Positions 1 through 9,815 of a DNA stretch of 64,000 bases are shown here, piece by piece. The notes beneath the pieces were generated by a model. That model was not told the origin of the DNA. It did not search any database and worked only from the letters and a program-made list of their open reading frames with translations. Source of the stretch: DATBGO01 sp963840095 (GTDB taxonomy: Bacteria > Actinomycetota > Actinomycetes > Streptosporangiales > Streptosporangiaceae); contig CAWIXN010000002.1 in the NCBI GenBank assembly GCA_963840095.1, positions 62,001-126,000 of the forward strand, read 5' to 3'. Each line of letters begins with the position of its first letter. Position 1 is the first letter of the stretch. A program made the translations under genes and the position numbers.

Positions 1-1943
1 CGCCCGCATGGTCTCCCGCAGCGTATGTGGCGTGCGCCCGGGCGGTGAGCAGGAAGCCGGTCAGGTGGGGTTCCCCGAGGCGGCGGGCCAGGCCCAGGCC
101 CTGCTCGATAAGGGGCAGCGCGGCGCCTCGCTGCCCCTGGCGCAGCAGGATCCAGGCTTGGAGGTGCAGCAGCTCGCCGACCAGGTGGCCGTCCCCGGCG
201 GCGCGGGCAATGGCCAGCGCTTCCTGGCAGTAGTCCCCGGCGATCGCGTAGCTGCCCATCTGCTGGAGGAGGTCGGCCGCCGCGGCTAACGCCCGGGCGC
301 GTGGCAGCGTCGGCTCCTGGGCGGCCGGGGCATCCAGGAGCGCCCGCAGCACGTCGGCGCCTTCGGCGGCGTGCCCGCGGGCCCGCCAGTACTCCCGCAG
401 CGAGGCGGCCAGCCGCAGGCCAGGCTCGGAGTCGGCCTGAGTCAGGCTGAAGCTGATCGCGGCCCGCAGGTTGCCCAGCTCGGCGTCGAGCCGGTCCAGC
501 CAGGCGGCCTGATCGTCCGCCACGAGCCGCGGCGCGGCCGCCTCGGCCAGGGCCAGGTAGTAATCACGGTGGGCGATCCGGGCACGGCCGGCCGTCGCCG
601 GGCCCTGCGCGTCCAGCCGCCCGGCGGCGTACTGGCGGACGGTTTCCAGCAGCCGGTACCGGGCCGGGCCGGTACCGGTGTCACCGAACTGCACCAGGTT
701 CTTGTCCACCAGCGCTAAGAGGTGTGCGACGACCCCTTCCGGAGGCATGTCCTCGCCCGCGGCGACAGCCTCGGCGGCGGTCAGGTCAAATCCCCCAGCG
801 AACACCGACAGGCGGGCCAGCACCGCCTGCTCGGCGCCGGTCAGCAGATCCCACGACCACTCGACCATCGCCCGCAGCGTCTGCTGCCGCGGCGGGGCCG
901 CCCGCGACCCCCCGGTCAGCAGGGCGAACCGCTGGTCCAGCCGGGCATCCAGCTCGGCTATCGGCATCACCCGCAGCCGGGCTGCCGCCAGCTCCACGGC
1001 CAGCGGGATGCCATCCAGCCGTCGGCAGACGCGGCCGATGACCGAAGCAGTCTCCTCGTCCCAGGCCAGCCTCACCCCGTGGTGCTCGGCGCGGTCGGTG
1101 AACAGCCGCACGGCCTCGCTGGCCCGGATCGCCGCCGTGCCGTCGCCGTCGGCTGGGGTGCGCATGGAAGGCACCCGGTAGATGCGTTCGCCGTCGACGC
1201 CCAGCGGCTCGCGGCTGGTCGCCAGCAGCGCCAAGTTCGGGCAGCCCCGCAGCAGCGCGTCCGCCAGCTTCGCGCAGGCCCCGATGACGTGCTCGCAGTT
1301 GTCCAGTAGCAGCAGCAGGCCCCGGCCGCTCACCGCCCCCACCAGCGTGTCCAGCACCGGGCGGCCCGGCTCCTGGCGGACGTCCAGCACATCAGCCACG
1401 GTCACCGCCACCAGATCCGGGTCGCCCAGCGGGGCCAGATCGGCGAACCACGCCCCGTCCCCGGCGCCATCGGCCAGCCCCGCCGCTACCCGCAGCCCCA
1501 GCCGGGTCTTGCCCGCCCCGCCCGCACCGGTCAACGTGACCAGTCGCGATCCGCTCACCAACGCGCGGACCGCAGCCAGCTCGTCGTCACGGCCGATGAA
1601 ACTCGACACCTGCGCCGGGAGATTACTGCGCACCCTCGGATCCTCCAGCTACCCGCAACGGCGGGACGGCCGCCGACAAGCCCTCGGCCCGCAGCTCGGA
1701 GATCTGCTCGGGCGGGCCCTCGGCCACGCAAGTGACACCAGCGCCCGCTGCATTGGATCACCGCGTCCACACATGCCCGCGGCGAGGCAAACACCGCGAA
1801 AACCCCATCGCCCAGGGTGACGACTTCCTCGCCGGCCGGTGATGATCAGCCAGCACCCCCGCCCACGCGTCCCCCAGCCGCTGCACCATCGCGGTGGAGT
1901 CCTCGATGTCGATGAACAATAATGTGAGCGTCTGCGTGGCCAT
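1..1943 (-). pseudogene. Broken nucleotide-cyclase/NB-ARC ATPase regulator, runs off left edge
   Basis: The gene reads leftwards and leaves the window. From about 1650 to base 1 one frame is open and codes an NB-ARC-type signalling ATPase: FIGRDDELAAVRALV near 1600, Walker A GAGGAGKT at about 1505-1528, Walker B-like LLLLLDNCEHVI at about 1280-1318, GIPLAVELAAARL near 1000, then helical TPR-like sequence. Intact relatives carry a class III cyclase domain in front. Here that domain is wreckage: MATQTLTLLFIDIEDSTAMV starts at 1943, GEEVVTLGDGVFAVFASP follows in a second frame (about 1843-1760), MQRALVSLAWP in a third, then PEQISELRAEGLSA runs into a TAA, and LEDPRVRSNLPAQVSSF resumes in the ATPase frame. 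Most of the cyclase catalytic core is missing. The ATPase part might still be expressed from an internal start, but the full gene is dead. Confidence 0.75.
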
Positions 1944-2327
1944 CAGCCCAGGGCTTCTCCTCGAGGTCGACGCAACCGCACCGGCCAGAAAGCCACTGGC
2001 CTCCGCACCACAAACGGCGCAAACAGTATATGCCCGCCGCCGCACGCCAGGATGATCGCCAAGATCGCGGAGGAGCATCGGAGAGCCGGTGCCGGGATCC
2101 TCGCCGTAAGCGAGCGTGTCCGCGGCTATGGGGGAACTGCCCGCCGACGAGGCGCACCACCAGCAGCGAGAACAGCTCGAACTCCAGGTTGGGTGCCAGG
2201 CCTCGATCAGGGTGTCGTCCAAGGCGGAGCCGGGTCGGCCGCCGCGGAAACGGCCCGAGTTCCTGACCTGGCTCCTCGGCGAAGCCGACCGTCAGGACAC
2301 CGCGGTGGCCCATGGTCGCCTCGGCGG
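1944..2327. other. Gap with no recognisable gene
   Basis: 384 bases between the broken cyclase regulator and the GH57 gene. Short frames exist on both strands but none resembles a family, and no Shine-Dalgarno-plus-start combination stands out. It would contain the upstream region of the leftward regulator. Confidence 0.5.
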
Positions 2328-3782
2328 TCAGGCTCGCGAGCTGGCCGCCTCGCTCGCGCGGCGGGCCAGTTCGGCTCCGTACTCGGTCCAGATGCCCTGG
2401 CCCCAGTAGCGGTAGCAGCTGGTTTCGCAGGCCAGCAAATAGAACAGCGCCCGCCGGTAGCGGGGGTCGCTGGCTGGTATGCCGGGCGACAGCAGGTGCT
2501 GGTTGAAGAGCATGCTCGCCCGGTCCATCGGCGCGAGCACGTTACCGTACCCGCGAACCCAGGAGATGTCGCTTGTCCAGCTGCCACCCTCCATGTTGAA
2601 CCGGGTGTCCTCGGCGCTCAGCTCGCCAATGACGGTGGCGAGCCGCCCGGGTCCCTCGCCGGGCTCGAAACGCTGCCACACCCGATGCTGGAGCAGCGGC
2701 TGCAGCGGCGGCAGGTCGTCGCGCCCGATCCCCAGCCCGGCCAGCGCTTCGAGGTAGCCGGTGACGGTCACGGCGGGCGTAGGCGACCCCGAGCATTCCC
2801 TGATGACTTCGAGGTACTTGGGGGGGAACTCGTTCATCATGACGCCGCCGTTCTCGCCGTCGGCGATCTGGGTGACCAGCGGCGGGACCGGTCGGCCGGC
2901 CAGTTCCTGCGGCTGCAGGCCTTTGGCCTCGTAGTAAGGCTGCATCTGGCCCACCAGCTTGGTGTCGCTGCCCTGGGTTTTGACGACCGCGATGATGCTG
3001 GCCGTGTTGCCCTGGGAGTCCGTGCAGACTAGCCGGTGCGGCAGATGTACGCGCTGCACGCCGCTGCCACCGGGCTGCTCGACGGTGTGCTCTTGGACCA
3101 GTAGCCACTCGTAGCCGCAGTCCAGCAGGGTACGGACAAACTGGTAGGCCACATCAGGGTGGTTGGGCAGCGCCATCTCGGCGGGGGAGAATCCCCGGAT
3201 CCGCCCGAGCGCATCCAAGCCGAAGATGGCAGCGAAATGGTGCTGCCAGGCCCGCACATGCAGCCGGTAATCCTGGACCGGCGTGGACGGGGCCACCGCG
3301 TGACCCCAGGTGGAACCCAGCCACTCGGCGGTTTGGCGGGCCCCGGCGTCATTGGTGAGGTAGCCAAGCGCGTCGAACACGTCGCCCAGGCCCATCTGCC
3401 GCATGCCGTGCAGCAATGTGCCCGAGTAGTCGAGCATCACCCGAGGCTGGCGGCCCTCTCCAAGCAACTGGGAGATGAATTCGCCCATGCGCTTGTAGCA
3501 CCACACAAACACCGGGGCGTTGTGGTTGTCGCCGATGTCCGGGTGGGCCATCATCCACGCCAGGTTGCTGATGATCGGAGCTGAGCGCAGGTCACCGCCG
3601 TCCGCGGGGATGAGCGGCTGATGCATGTGCAGTGCCACCGCGAACGTGCTAGCGGCGTGACCGATGTCCATCCGGTCCGGGAACACCGGCCGCTGTCGGC
3701 CCGCTGCGATGGCCTCGTTGATCAATGGCTCCTGCCCGCACAGGTTGGGCAGGCCGTCAACGTACTCGGTGAGGTGGCCCAT
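2328..3782 (-). CDS. Glycoside hydrolase family 57 protein
   Basis: 484-aa cytoplasmic protein with no signal peptide. GH57 enzymes act on alpha-glucans (amylase, 4-alpha-glucanotransferase, branching types). The family's first motif is ALHMHQPL (HQP) near residue 50. GFSPAEMA near residue 198 fits the nucleophile-Glu motif, and ADGENGG near residue 310 fits the DGE acid/base region; these assignments are by resemblance. The ATG at 3782 is preceded by GGAGG. The next gene upstream on the same strand, 21 bases away, is a wrecked glycogen synthase. Such synthase-GH57 pairs act in glycogen metabolism, so this gene may have lost its partner. The substrate cannot be fixed from sequence. Confidence 0.85.
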   Translation of the reverse strand: MGHLTEYVDGLPNLCGQEPLINEAIAAGRQRPVFPDRMDIGHAASTFAVALHMHQPLIPADGGDLRSAPIISNLAWMMAHPDIGDNHNAPVFVWCYKRMGEFISQLLGEGRQPRVMLDYSGTLLHGMRQMGLGDVFDALGYLTNDAGARQTAEWLGSTWGHAVAPSTPVQDYRLHVRAWQHHFAAIFGLDALGRIRGFSPAEMALPNHPDVAYQFVRTLLDCGYEWLLVQEHTVEQPGGSGVQRVHLPHRLVCTDSQGNTASIIAVVKTQGSDTKLVGQMQPYYEAKGLQPQELAGRPVPPLVTQIADGENGGVMMNEFPPKYLEVIRECSGSPTPAVTVTGYLEALAGLGIGRDDLPPLQPLLQHRVWQRFEPGEGPGRLATVIGELSAEDTRFNMEGGSWTSDISWVRGYGNVLAPMDRASMLFNQHLLSPGIPASDPRYRRALFYLLACETSCYRYWGQGIWTEYGAELARRASEAASSRA

Positions 3783-3803
3783 CGGCTCGCCTCCTCGGCT
3801 GGT

Positions 3804-4250
3804 TCACTTGTGGCGGATGTATTCATAGATGTTCAGATAGTCCTGGCCGGGCCGGGCCCATGAATAGTCGGTCCGCATGGCGTTGACCATGAGCTGGCGG
3901 AGTCGCCGGGGTAGGCGAACCCCAGCCCTAGCGCCCGGCCCAGCGCGGACTCGATGGCCAGGTTGTCAGTCTCGTGGAACACGTACCCGTTGCCCTCGCT
4001 CGGCGGGCGCCTGGAGTAGTCGTGGTCGAACACAGTGCCAACCATGCCACCAGTCGCCCGCACCACGGCACCGTCCCGTACCGCATCGCGGTCATCGGGG
4101 CAAGCCCGCATGGCTCGAAAAGGCTGGGCACCACCAGCAGATCGGCGCCGACATAGACGAGATGACACGGCGGGTCCTCGCGGGCGCTCAGACGAGGGCG
4201 CTCGACCGCGGAGTGTGCGTGGGCCGCCGGCCGTCCTTGCGGGATCGCTA
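3804..4250 (-). pseudogene. Truncated, frameshifted glycogen synthase (GT5) C-terminus
   Basis: On the minus strand three frames together spell the C-terminal third of an ADP-glucose-type glycogen/starch synthase. HLVYVGADLLVVPSLFEPCG and LAPMTAMRYGTVP form the donor-nucleotide binding end of the GT-B fold. RATGGMVGTVFDHDYSRRPP continues after a small deletion in the next frame. After a second shift LMVNAMRTDYSWARPGQDYL leads to a normal stop at 3804-3806. The N-terminal two thirds are absent; homology fades at about 4230-4250, next to the start of the rightward oxidoreductase. With one end lost and at least two frameshifts it cannot make an active enzyme. It lies directly upstream of the GH57 gene. 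Confidence 0.8.
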
Positions 4251-4261
4251 CCGTGGGCGTT

Positions 4262-5200
4262 ATGACGAAATTCGGTGTACAGCTGCCCAACTTCTCCGGA
4301 TTTGATCCGGCCGATTTGTTCGATCACGTTGCCGGCCTGGCGACGACGGCCGAAGACGCCGGGTTCGACTCGGTGTGGGTCATGGACCACTTCTTCCAGC
4401 TGCCGCCCCTGGGCGGCCCGGACCAGCCGATGCTGGAGGCCTATACCCTGCTTGGGGCGCTGGCGGCCCGCACGCGGCGGGTGCAGCTCGGCACGCTTGT
4501 CACCGGCGTGACCTATCGCAACCCCGGCATCCTGGCCAAGATCGTCACGACGCTGGACGTCATCTCGCGGGGCCGGGCTGTCCTTGGCATCGGGGGCGCC
4601 TGGTACGACGTTGAGCACCAGGGCCTCGGCGTCGACTATCCGAGCGACCGGGTGCGCCTGGACATGCTCGAGGAGGCGGTCCAGGTGTGCCGGGCCATGT
4701 TCACCGGCGACGACGTGAGCTTCACCGGCAGCCACTACCGGCTCGATCACGCCCGTAACCTGCCCCGGCCAGTGCAGGCCGGCGGGCCGAAGATCCTGAT
4801 CGGCGGCGGCGGCGAGAAACGGACGCTGCGGCTGGTGGCCCGCTATGCGGACAAGTGCAACGTCACCGGCGACGTCAGCACCCTGGCCCGCAAGATCGGC
4901 GTGCTGCACCGCCACTGCGCCGAGGTCGGCCGTGACCCAGCTGAGGTCGGCGTGACCTGGATGACTCCGCTGATCCTGACCACATCCGGCCAGAACACCG
5001 CCGAGATGCGCGAGATGCTGGCGGCGGCCGGCTCTGCCGAAGAGATCGCCGGATTCACCGTCGGCCAGCCCCACGAAATTCCCGGCCTGGTCGCAGGTCA
5101 CATCGAGGCCGGCGCAGACGAAGTAATCTTCAGCTTCGCCTTCGCCGACACCGCGGGAATCAGTGCGGTGGGGGAGGCATTCGGACTGGGCAGACGGTAG
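4262..5200 (+). CDS. LLM-class F420-dependent oxidoreductase
   Basis: 312-aa TIM-barrel flavin/F420 oxidoreductase of the bacterial luciferase-like family. The start MTKFGVQLPNFSGFDP, the active-site strand FDSVWVMDHFFQLPP (about residues 36-50) and LGTLVTGVTYRNPGILAKIV are typical. LGIGGAWYDVEHQGLGVDYP and GGPKILIGGGGEKRTLRLVA (cofactor phosphate binding, about residue 180) match the actinobacterial F420-binding subgroup. The ATG at 4262 begins the conserved strand; an ATG three codons earlier is possible. The gene stands alone between two remnants. Its substrate is unknown; relatives reduce or oxidise varied small molecules with F420. Confidence 0.88.
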   Translation: MTKFGVQLPNFSGFDPADLFDHVAGLATTAEDAGFDSVWVMDHFFQLPPLGGPDQPMLEAYTLLGALAARTRRVQLGTLVTGVTYRNPGILAKIVTTLDVISRGRAVLGIGGAWYDVEHQGLGVDYPSDRVRLDMLEEAVQVCRAMFTGDDVSFTGSHYRLDHARNLPRPVQAGGPKILIGGGGEKRTLRLVARYADKCNVTGDVSTLARKIGVLHRHCAEVGRDPAEVGVTWMTPLILTTSGQNTAEMREMLAAAGSAEEIAGFTVGQPHEIPGLVAGHIEAGADEVIFSFAFADTAGISAVGEAFGLGRR

Positions 5201-5342
5201 CTACGCGTTGCCCCCGCCGCGAAGAAGGTGTTTGCCCTCCGGCCGGTACCTGACAGCTGCGGCCTGTCCGCCGTTGTGTCGCAGGGCGCACCCGTGACGC
5301 GGCCCTGGGCACCGCCTACCCAGTTCCGGGTGGCAGCTCTTC

Positions 5343-6003
5343 GTGTGGAATCAAGATCAAAGTGGGTGGCAGATCGGTTTTGTGGATGACCCGCAGTGCC
5401 GTGCCGCGGTCGCCGGGGCGGCGCGGCTGCTGGAATCGCTCGGCCACCACGTCGAGCAGTCCGCGCCCGCGGCCATGTTCGAGCCGGAGTTCACCGGGCA
5501 CTTCGACACGCTCATCGCGGCCGACGCCGAAGCGACATTCCAGGCCTTCGAGAGGCTGCTTGGGCACCCGATCGGAGATGAGGAGATCGAGCCGCGCAAC
5601 GCCGCATACCGGCGGGCCGGCCGGGCGCTCGGCGCCGTGGCCTACCTGGGCAGCCGGATGTGGCTGGGGATGTGGGCGCGGCGCATGGCGCACTGGTGGA
5701 ACGACCATGACCTACTGGTGACGCCGACCCTGGGTGCGCCCCCGCCCGAGCTGGGCTGGTTCACCGCGGCCGGGCCGCAGCAGGAGAAGGAACGAAACAT
5801 CAGCTTCATCCGTTACACCGCGCCGTTCAACATGACCGGCCAGCCGGCCATCAGCCTGCCCCTGCACTAGACCCCGCCGGCCTGCCGGTCGGCGTGCAGC
5901 TGGCCGCCGCCTATGGCCGGGAGGACCTGCTCATCCGGGTCGCCAGCCAGCTCAAGCAAGCCGCGCCCTGGAACGACCGGCACCCGCGGATACACGCGTA
6001 ACA
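5343..6003 (+). pseudogene. Amidase-signature enzyme remnant (C-terminal part only)
   Basis: The frame from 5343 gives GWQIGFVDDPQCRAAVAGAA, LLESLGHHVE, NDHDLLVTPTLGAPPPELG and FIRYTAPFNMTGQPAISLPL, which are hallmarks of the C-terminal half of amidase-signature hydrolases. It ends at a TAG where relatives have a Trp-like residue, and AGLPVGVQLAAAYGREDLLI then continues one base out of frame up to TAA at 6003. The N-terminal half with the catalytic Lys and Ser-cis-Ser is missing. So the gene is 5'-truncated and carries both a stop and a frameshift. A complete member of the same superfamily is at 47484-49007. Confidence 0.8.
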
Positions 6004-6486
6004 CGCCGGCCGGCCGATCAGCCTGCGACAGGGGAAGCAGTGATCCGGCGAATCGGGGAAAGACCGAACCGGACGATATGAGCGCCTTCCTGGCAACGGG
6101 AGGTAAATCTTCCCCGATACGGATTCGGCGATCCGGTCGCATGCTGAGTCAGAGATCGGATCACGCTCAGTGACGTGTGCTGGTCCGCGCCCGGTGCGCG
6201 AATAGCCGCCGCTATGCGCCGCATAACGGGGGGCGATACCTTCCCACCGCGCACGCCCGAGTTGGATGATCTGTGCACCGCCCCGCGGCGCCGCCTCGCA
6301 CGTCTGTGCGTCCTCGCGGCGCACTTACGGTGGCTTAATCCGCTCGCCAGTCGGCGCGAACCTGAGCCGCTGGTGGCGATCGACCGTAATAGGGCACCTT
6401 GGCTGAATGCCTGCGCGCTGATCGGAGGTCTCCATCACGTCGTGGCCCACGTTAACGATCTACCAGCCACAAGGGACAATGAGCTG

Positions 6487-8058
6487 GTGGCTGCGCACTT
6501 CCCGCTGCGGGTGACTCTTGCCGAGCTGGTGGCGATGCTGTCGCTTGTCGCCGACCTTGGGATGGGACGGCCGATGGAGCGAGTGCTGCGCCAGACCGTC
6601 GTTGCCATGCGGCTGGGGGCGGCGGCCGGGATGGATCAGGCGGCCTGCACGTCTGCGTACTACACGTCGCTGCTGGCGTGGGTGGGCTGTGCCGTCGACA
6701 CCACTGAGCTGGCAGCGGTGTTCGGCGATGAGATCGGGTTGTACGCCGATACCCGCGATGAAGACCTGGACCGTGTCAATCTGGCGGTGTTCGTCGGCCG
6801 CCATCTCGGTCGCGGTCAGTCGGGTTTCCGCCGGATCGGGCTGGTCGGGAAATTCCTGGCGACTGCCGGCGGATCGGTGCAGCAGCTGATGGAGTCGCAC
6901 TGCCGGGTGACGAGCGATCTTGCCGAGCGGCTCGGGCTGGGGCCGGCCGTGTGCGAGCCGCTGCTGCAGACGTTCGAACGATGGGACGGGAAAGGGGTGC
7001 CCGGGTCGGTTGGTGCCGGTGATCTTGCTCCGGCCATCCGCCTGGTCCACCTGGCCGATGCCATCGAGGCGTTCCATCACACGGGCGGCGCAGAGGCCGC
7101 GCTGCACGTGGCCCGGGAGCGGCGGGGCACGCAGTTCGACCCGGAGCTGGCCGACTGCTTCTGCGCCCGGCACCCGGAGATCCTCGAGGGTCTCGGCGGT
7201 ATCTCGGCGTGGGAGGAGGTGATCGCGCTCGACCCGGGGCTGGGCGCGGGATTGAGCGAGGAGCACCTGGAGCGGGCGCTCGCTGCCTTCGGTGATTTCA
7301 GTGACCTGAAGTCTCCGCTGCGCCTCGGGCATTCCCGCGGCGTGGCCGAGCTCGCCGCCCTGGCGGGCGCGAAGCTCGGGCTCCTGGACGCCGACCTCGT
7401 CATGCTGCGCCGGGCGGCGCTGGTCAAGGACATCGGCATGATCGGGATCCCGAGCGGTGTCTGGGACGAGCCCGGCGAGTGGAGCCTCGCTCAGCGCGAG
7501 CGGGCGCGGACCCACCCGTACCTGACCGAACGGATGCTGGCCCGGGTCCCGCTGCTGGCCGATGCCGGGCGCTGCGCGTCGCTGCACCACGAGCGGCTCG
7601 ACGGGTCTGGCTACCCGCACGGGCTGCGCGGAGACGCCATCTCACTCCCGGTGCGGATCCTCGGCGCGGCCGACGTTTACCAGGCGCTGCGTCAGCCCCG
7701 TCCGCACCGTCCGGCACTCGGTGCCGGTGAGGCCGAGCGGGTGATGCGCGAGGAGGTGCGCGCCGGGCGGCTGGACGGCAGGTGTGTCCACGCGGTGCTT
7801 GAAGCCGCCGGCCACCGGGTCCGGCGCCGTGCCGGGCTGCCGTCGGGGCTTACCGCCCGCGAGGTCGAGGTGCTGGTGCGGCTCGGCCAGGGCCGGTCCA
7901 ATCCCGAGATCGCCGCCGAGCTGCACGTCAGCCGCAAGACGGTCTCCTCCCACCTTGAGCACATCTACGCGAAGCTGGGCGTCAAGACGCGGACCGGGGC
8001 CGCCCTGTTCGCCATGCGGCACGGCCTGACCGGGACAGCGGGCGAGCCCGGAACCTGA
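6487..8058 (+). CDS. Tandem HD-domain phosphohydrolase-like protein with LuxR HTH
   Basis: The frame is open from 6175, but homology starts at LRVTLAELVAMLSLVADLGM. The GTG at 6487, 11 bases after AAGGGA, is therefore preferred (523 aa). Two HD-type modules follow: FERWDGKGVPGSVGAGDLAP near residue 165, and a second with HHERLDGSGYPHGLRGD near residue 365. A LuxR-type HTH (LTAREVEVLVRLGQGRSNPE) ends the protein. The residue pair expected as HD in the second module reads LVKDIGMIGIP, with Lys in place of His, so metal-dependent hydrolysis may be impaired and the protein may act only as a regulator. It precedes the SnoaL/P450/OsmC genes and is a candidate controller of them. The longer start at 6175 cannot be excluded. 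Confidence 0.82.
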   Translation: MAAHFPLRVTLAELVAMLSLVADLGMGRPMERVLRQTVVAMRLGAAAGMDQAACTSAYYTSLLAWVGCAVDTTELAAVFGDEIGLYADTRDEDLDRVNLAVFVGRHLGRGQSGFRRIGLVGKFLATAGGSVQQLMESHCRVTSDLAERLGLGPAVCEPLLQTFERWDGKGVPGSVGAGDLAPAIRLVHLADAIEAFHHTGGAEAALHVARERRGTQFDPELADCFCARHPEILEGLGGISAWEEVIALDPGLGAGLSEEHLERALAAFGDFSDLKSPLRLGHSRGVAELAALAGAKLGLLDADLVMLRRAALVKDIGMIGIPSGVWDEPGEWSLAQRERARTHPYLTERMLARVPLLADAGRCASLHHERLDGSGYPHGLRGDAISLPVRILGAADVYQALRQPRPHRPALGAGEAERVMREEVRAGRLDGRCVHAVLEAAGHRVRRRAGLPSGLTAREVEVLVRLGQGRSNPEIAAELHVSRKTVSSHLEHIYAKLGVKTRTGAALFAMRHGLTGTAGEPGT

Positions 8059-8116
8059 CAGAAAGATCGGGCAGTTACCCGATTCGCCGCCGCTGGACGA
8101 TCCGTACAACGGATTC

Positions 8117-8539
8117 ATGACCACAACCCATGACCGCAGCGCGGCCAGCGTGGTGCCGCAGTTCGCGCTGGCCGGGTCGTTCCTTGAGGGCCTGGCCGCC
8201 CAGGACTTCGCTCGGCTCGGCGGCGCGCTCGCTGCCGGAGCCCGGCTCCGCGCCCTGCTGCCTTCGGGCGTTCGGGAGTGGTCCGGCGCTCAGGTGATCG
8301 CCGACCGGTTTGCTGGCTGGTTCGGCGACACTGAGGATTTCGACCTCGTCGAGGCCACCGTCGGGGAGGTCGGCGGTCGGTTGCGCCTGCACTGGCGGCT
8401 GCGGCTGCGGGCGGAGCGGCTCGGCGCCGGCTGGTTCACCGTCGAACAGCAGGCCTACGCCGACACCGACGACGGCGGCCGTATCGCCCTGCTTGACCTG
8501 CTCTGCACCGGCTACCGGCCGGAGGGCGACGATGGCTGA
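8117..8539 (+). CDS. SnoaL/NTF2-like small protein
   Basis: 140-aa protein predicted to form an alpha+beta cone. FLEGLAAQDFARLGGALAAG gives the helix pair, GVREWSGAQVIADRFAGWF the mid helix, and LRLHWRLRLRAERLGAGWFT with VEQQAYADT the sheet typical of nuclear-transport-factor-2/SnoaL-fold proteins. No catalytic residues can be assigned. Its last eight bases overlap the start of the P450 gene, so the two are translated together. It may bind or isomerise a substrate of the P450, but that is inferred from neighbourhood only. Confidence 0.7.
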   Translation: MTTTHDRSAASVVPQFALAGSFLEGLAAQDFARLGGALAAGARLRALLPSGVREWSGAQVIADRFAGWFGDTEDFDLVEATVGEVGGRLRLHWRLRLRAERLGAGWFTVEQQAYADTDDGGRIALLDLLCTGYRPEGDDG

Positions 8540-9773
8540 CACCCTGGCCACCTGGGGCGGCTGGGAGCCGGCGATCCGCGATGACCCGTTCGGTCACTTC
8601 GCTGAGGCCCGGGGCCGGTGCCCGGTGCAGCGGGTGCGCCTCGCCGATGGTCATCCGGCCTGGGTCGTGCTCGGCTACGACGCGGCCCGCCAGGCGCTGG
8701 GCGACCCCCGCATCTCCAAGGACATGCTCGCCGCGCTCGAAGAGAATGGCGATGTCGTGGCCGAGGGGCTGCCCGGGCCGGAGTTCTCGCGGCACATGCT
8801 CAATGTCGACCCGCCCGCCCACACCCGGCTGCGGCGGCTGGTGTCCCGGGCCTTCGTGCCGTCCCGGGTCGCCGCGCTCGAGCAGGCCGTGCGGGATATC
8901 GCCGGCAACCTCCTCGATGAGCTCGACAGCGCCGGTCCCGGCGCCACGGTCGATCTCGTCCAGGGGTATGCCCATCCGCTGCCGTTCAGCGTCATCGGGG
9001 AGCTGCTGGGCATCCCCCAGGCCGACCGCCCGGACCTGCACGCCTGGTTCCAGGTGCTGCTGACCGGATGGGCCGGTGAGCCGCCGGCCGAGGCGGTCGA
9101 CGCATCCGGAAAGATCGTGGCCTACCTGCGCGAGCTTGTCGACGCCAAGCGGCGGAACCCGGCCGAGGACCTGGTCAGCGTGCTGGTTGCCGCCAGCGAC
9201 GAGGCGCTCACCAGCCAAGAGCTGCTGTCAAGCCTGTTCCAGCTCGTCGTGGCCGGCCACGACACCACGGCCAGCCTCATCGGCAACGGAGTGGTGGCCC
9301 TGCTGGATCACCCTGGCCAGATGCAGGCGCTGCTGGCCGATCTGGGACAGCTTCCCGCCGCGATCGACGAGCTCATCCGGTTGACCGCCGCGGTCCCGCA
9401 TGCCACGTTCCGGGTCACGGCCGAGCCGGTGACCGTCGGCGGCGTGGAGATCCCTGCGCACGAGCAGGTGCTGGTGTGCCTCGGCTCGGCCAACCGCGAT
9501 CCGGGCCGCTTCCCAGCCCCCGACGTCCTCGACATAGGCCGCAGCAACGGACCGAACCTGGGGTTCGGCCACGGCGTTCACTACTGTCTCGGCGCGCCAC
9601 TGGCCCGGCTGGAAGCGCGGGTCGCCTTCGAGGCACTGCTCGGCCGCCACCCCGGCCTGCGGCTCGCCGTCAACCGTGACGTGCTCGCCTGGGCGCACGG
9701 CGACGGCCTCGTGCTGCGCGGCCTCGTGTCGCTCCCCGTCGTCCTCGGGCCGTCCCGGCACCGGGATGGCTGA
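8532..9773 (+). CDS. Cytochrome P450 monooxygenase
   Basis: 413-aa soluble bacterial P450. The I-helix oxygen-activation motif is VVAGHDTTASLIGNG (about residue 240). The K-helix ExxR sits in IDELIRLTAAVP, and the heme loop is LGFGHGVHYCLGAPLARLEA with the Cys thiolate ligand (about residue 353). HMLNVDPPAHTRLRRLVSRA is the usual C-helix heme-propionate region. ATG at 8532 overlaps the SnoaL-like gene by eight bases. No ferredoxin or reductase gene is adjacent. The set SnoaL/P450/OsmC/flavin monooxygenase suggests an oxidative degradation or tailoring pathway; the substrate is unknown. Confidence 0.93.
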   Translation: MADTLATWGGWEPAIRDDPFGHFAEARGRCPVQRVRLADGHPAWVVLGYDAARQALGDPRISKDMLAALEENGDVVAEGLPGPEFSRHMLNVDPPAHTRLRRLVSRAFVPSRVAALEQAVRDIAGNLLDELDSAGPGATVDLVQGYAHPLPFSVIGELLGIPQADRPDLHAWFQVLLTGWAGEPPAEAVDASGKIVAYLRELVDAKRRNPAEDLVSVLVAASDEALTSQELLSSLFQLVVAGHDTTASLIGNGVVALLDHPGQMQALLADLGQLPAAIDELIRLTAAVPHATFRVTAEPVTVGGVEIPAHEQVLVCLGSANRDPGRFPAPDVLDIGRSNGPNLGFGHGVHYCLGAPLARLEARVAFEALLGRHPGLRLAVNRDVLAWAHGDGLVLRGLVSLPVVLGPSRHRDG

Positions 9774-9815
9774 CCATCCGATCGCACCGATCGCACCGAA
9801 ATGAAGGAGACACCG

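Noticed and set aside
3833..5101. 422-codon minus-strand frame across the LLM oxidoreductase
   Set aside because: Only its last part (below about 4130) overlaps real glycogen synthase remnant; the rest is antisense to a well-supported gene.
6175..6486. Extra 104-residue N-terminal extension of the HD/LuxR protein
   Set aside because: Family similarity and a ribosome site begin at GTG 6487; the upstream frame shows no conserved sequence, though it remains possible.
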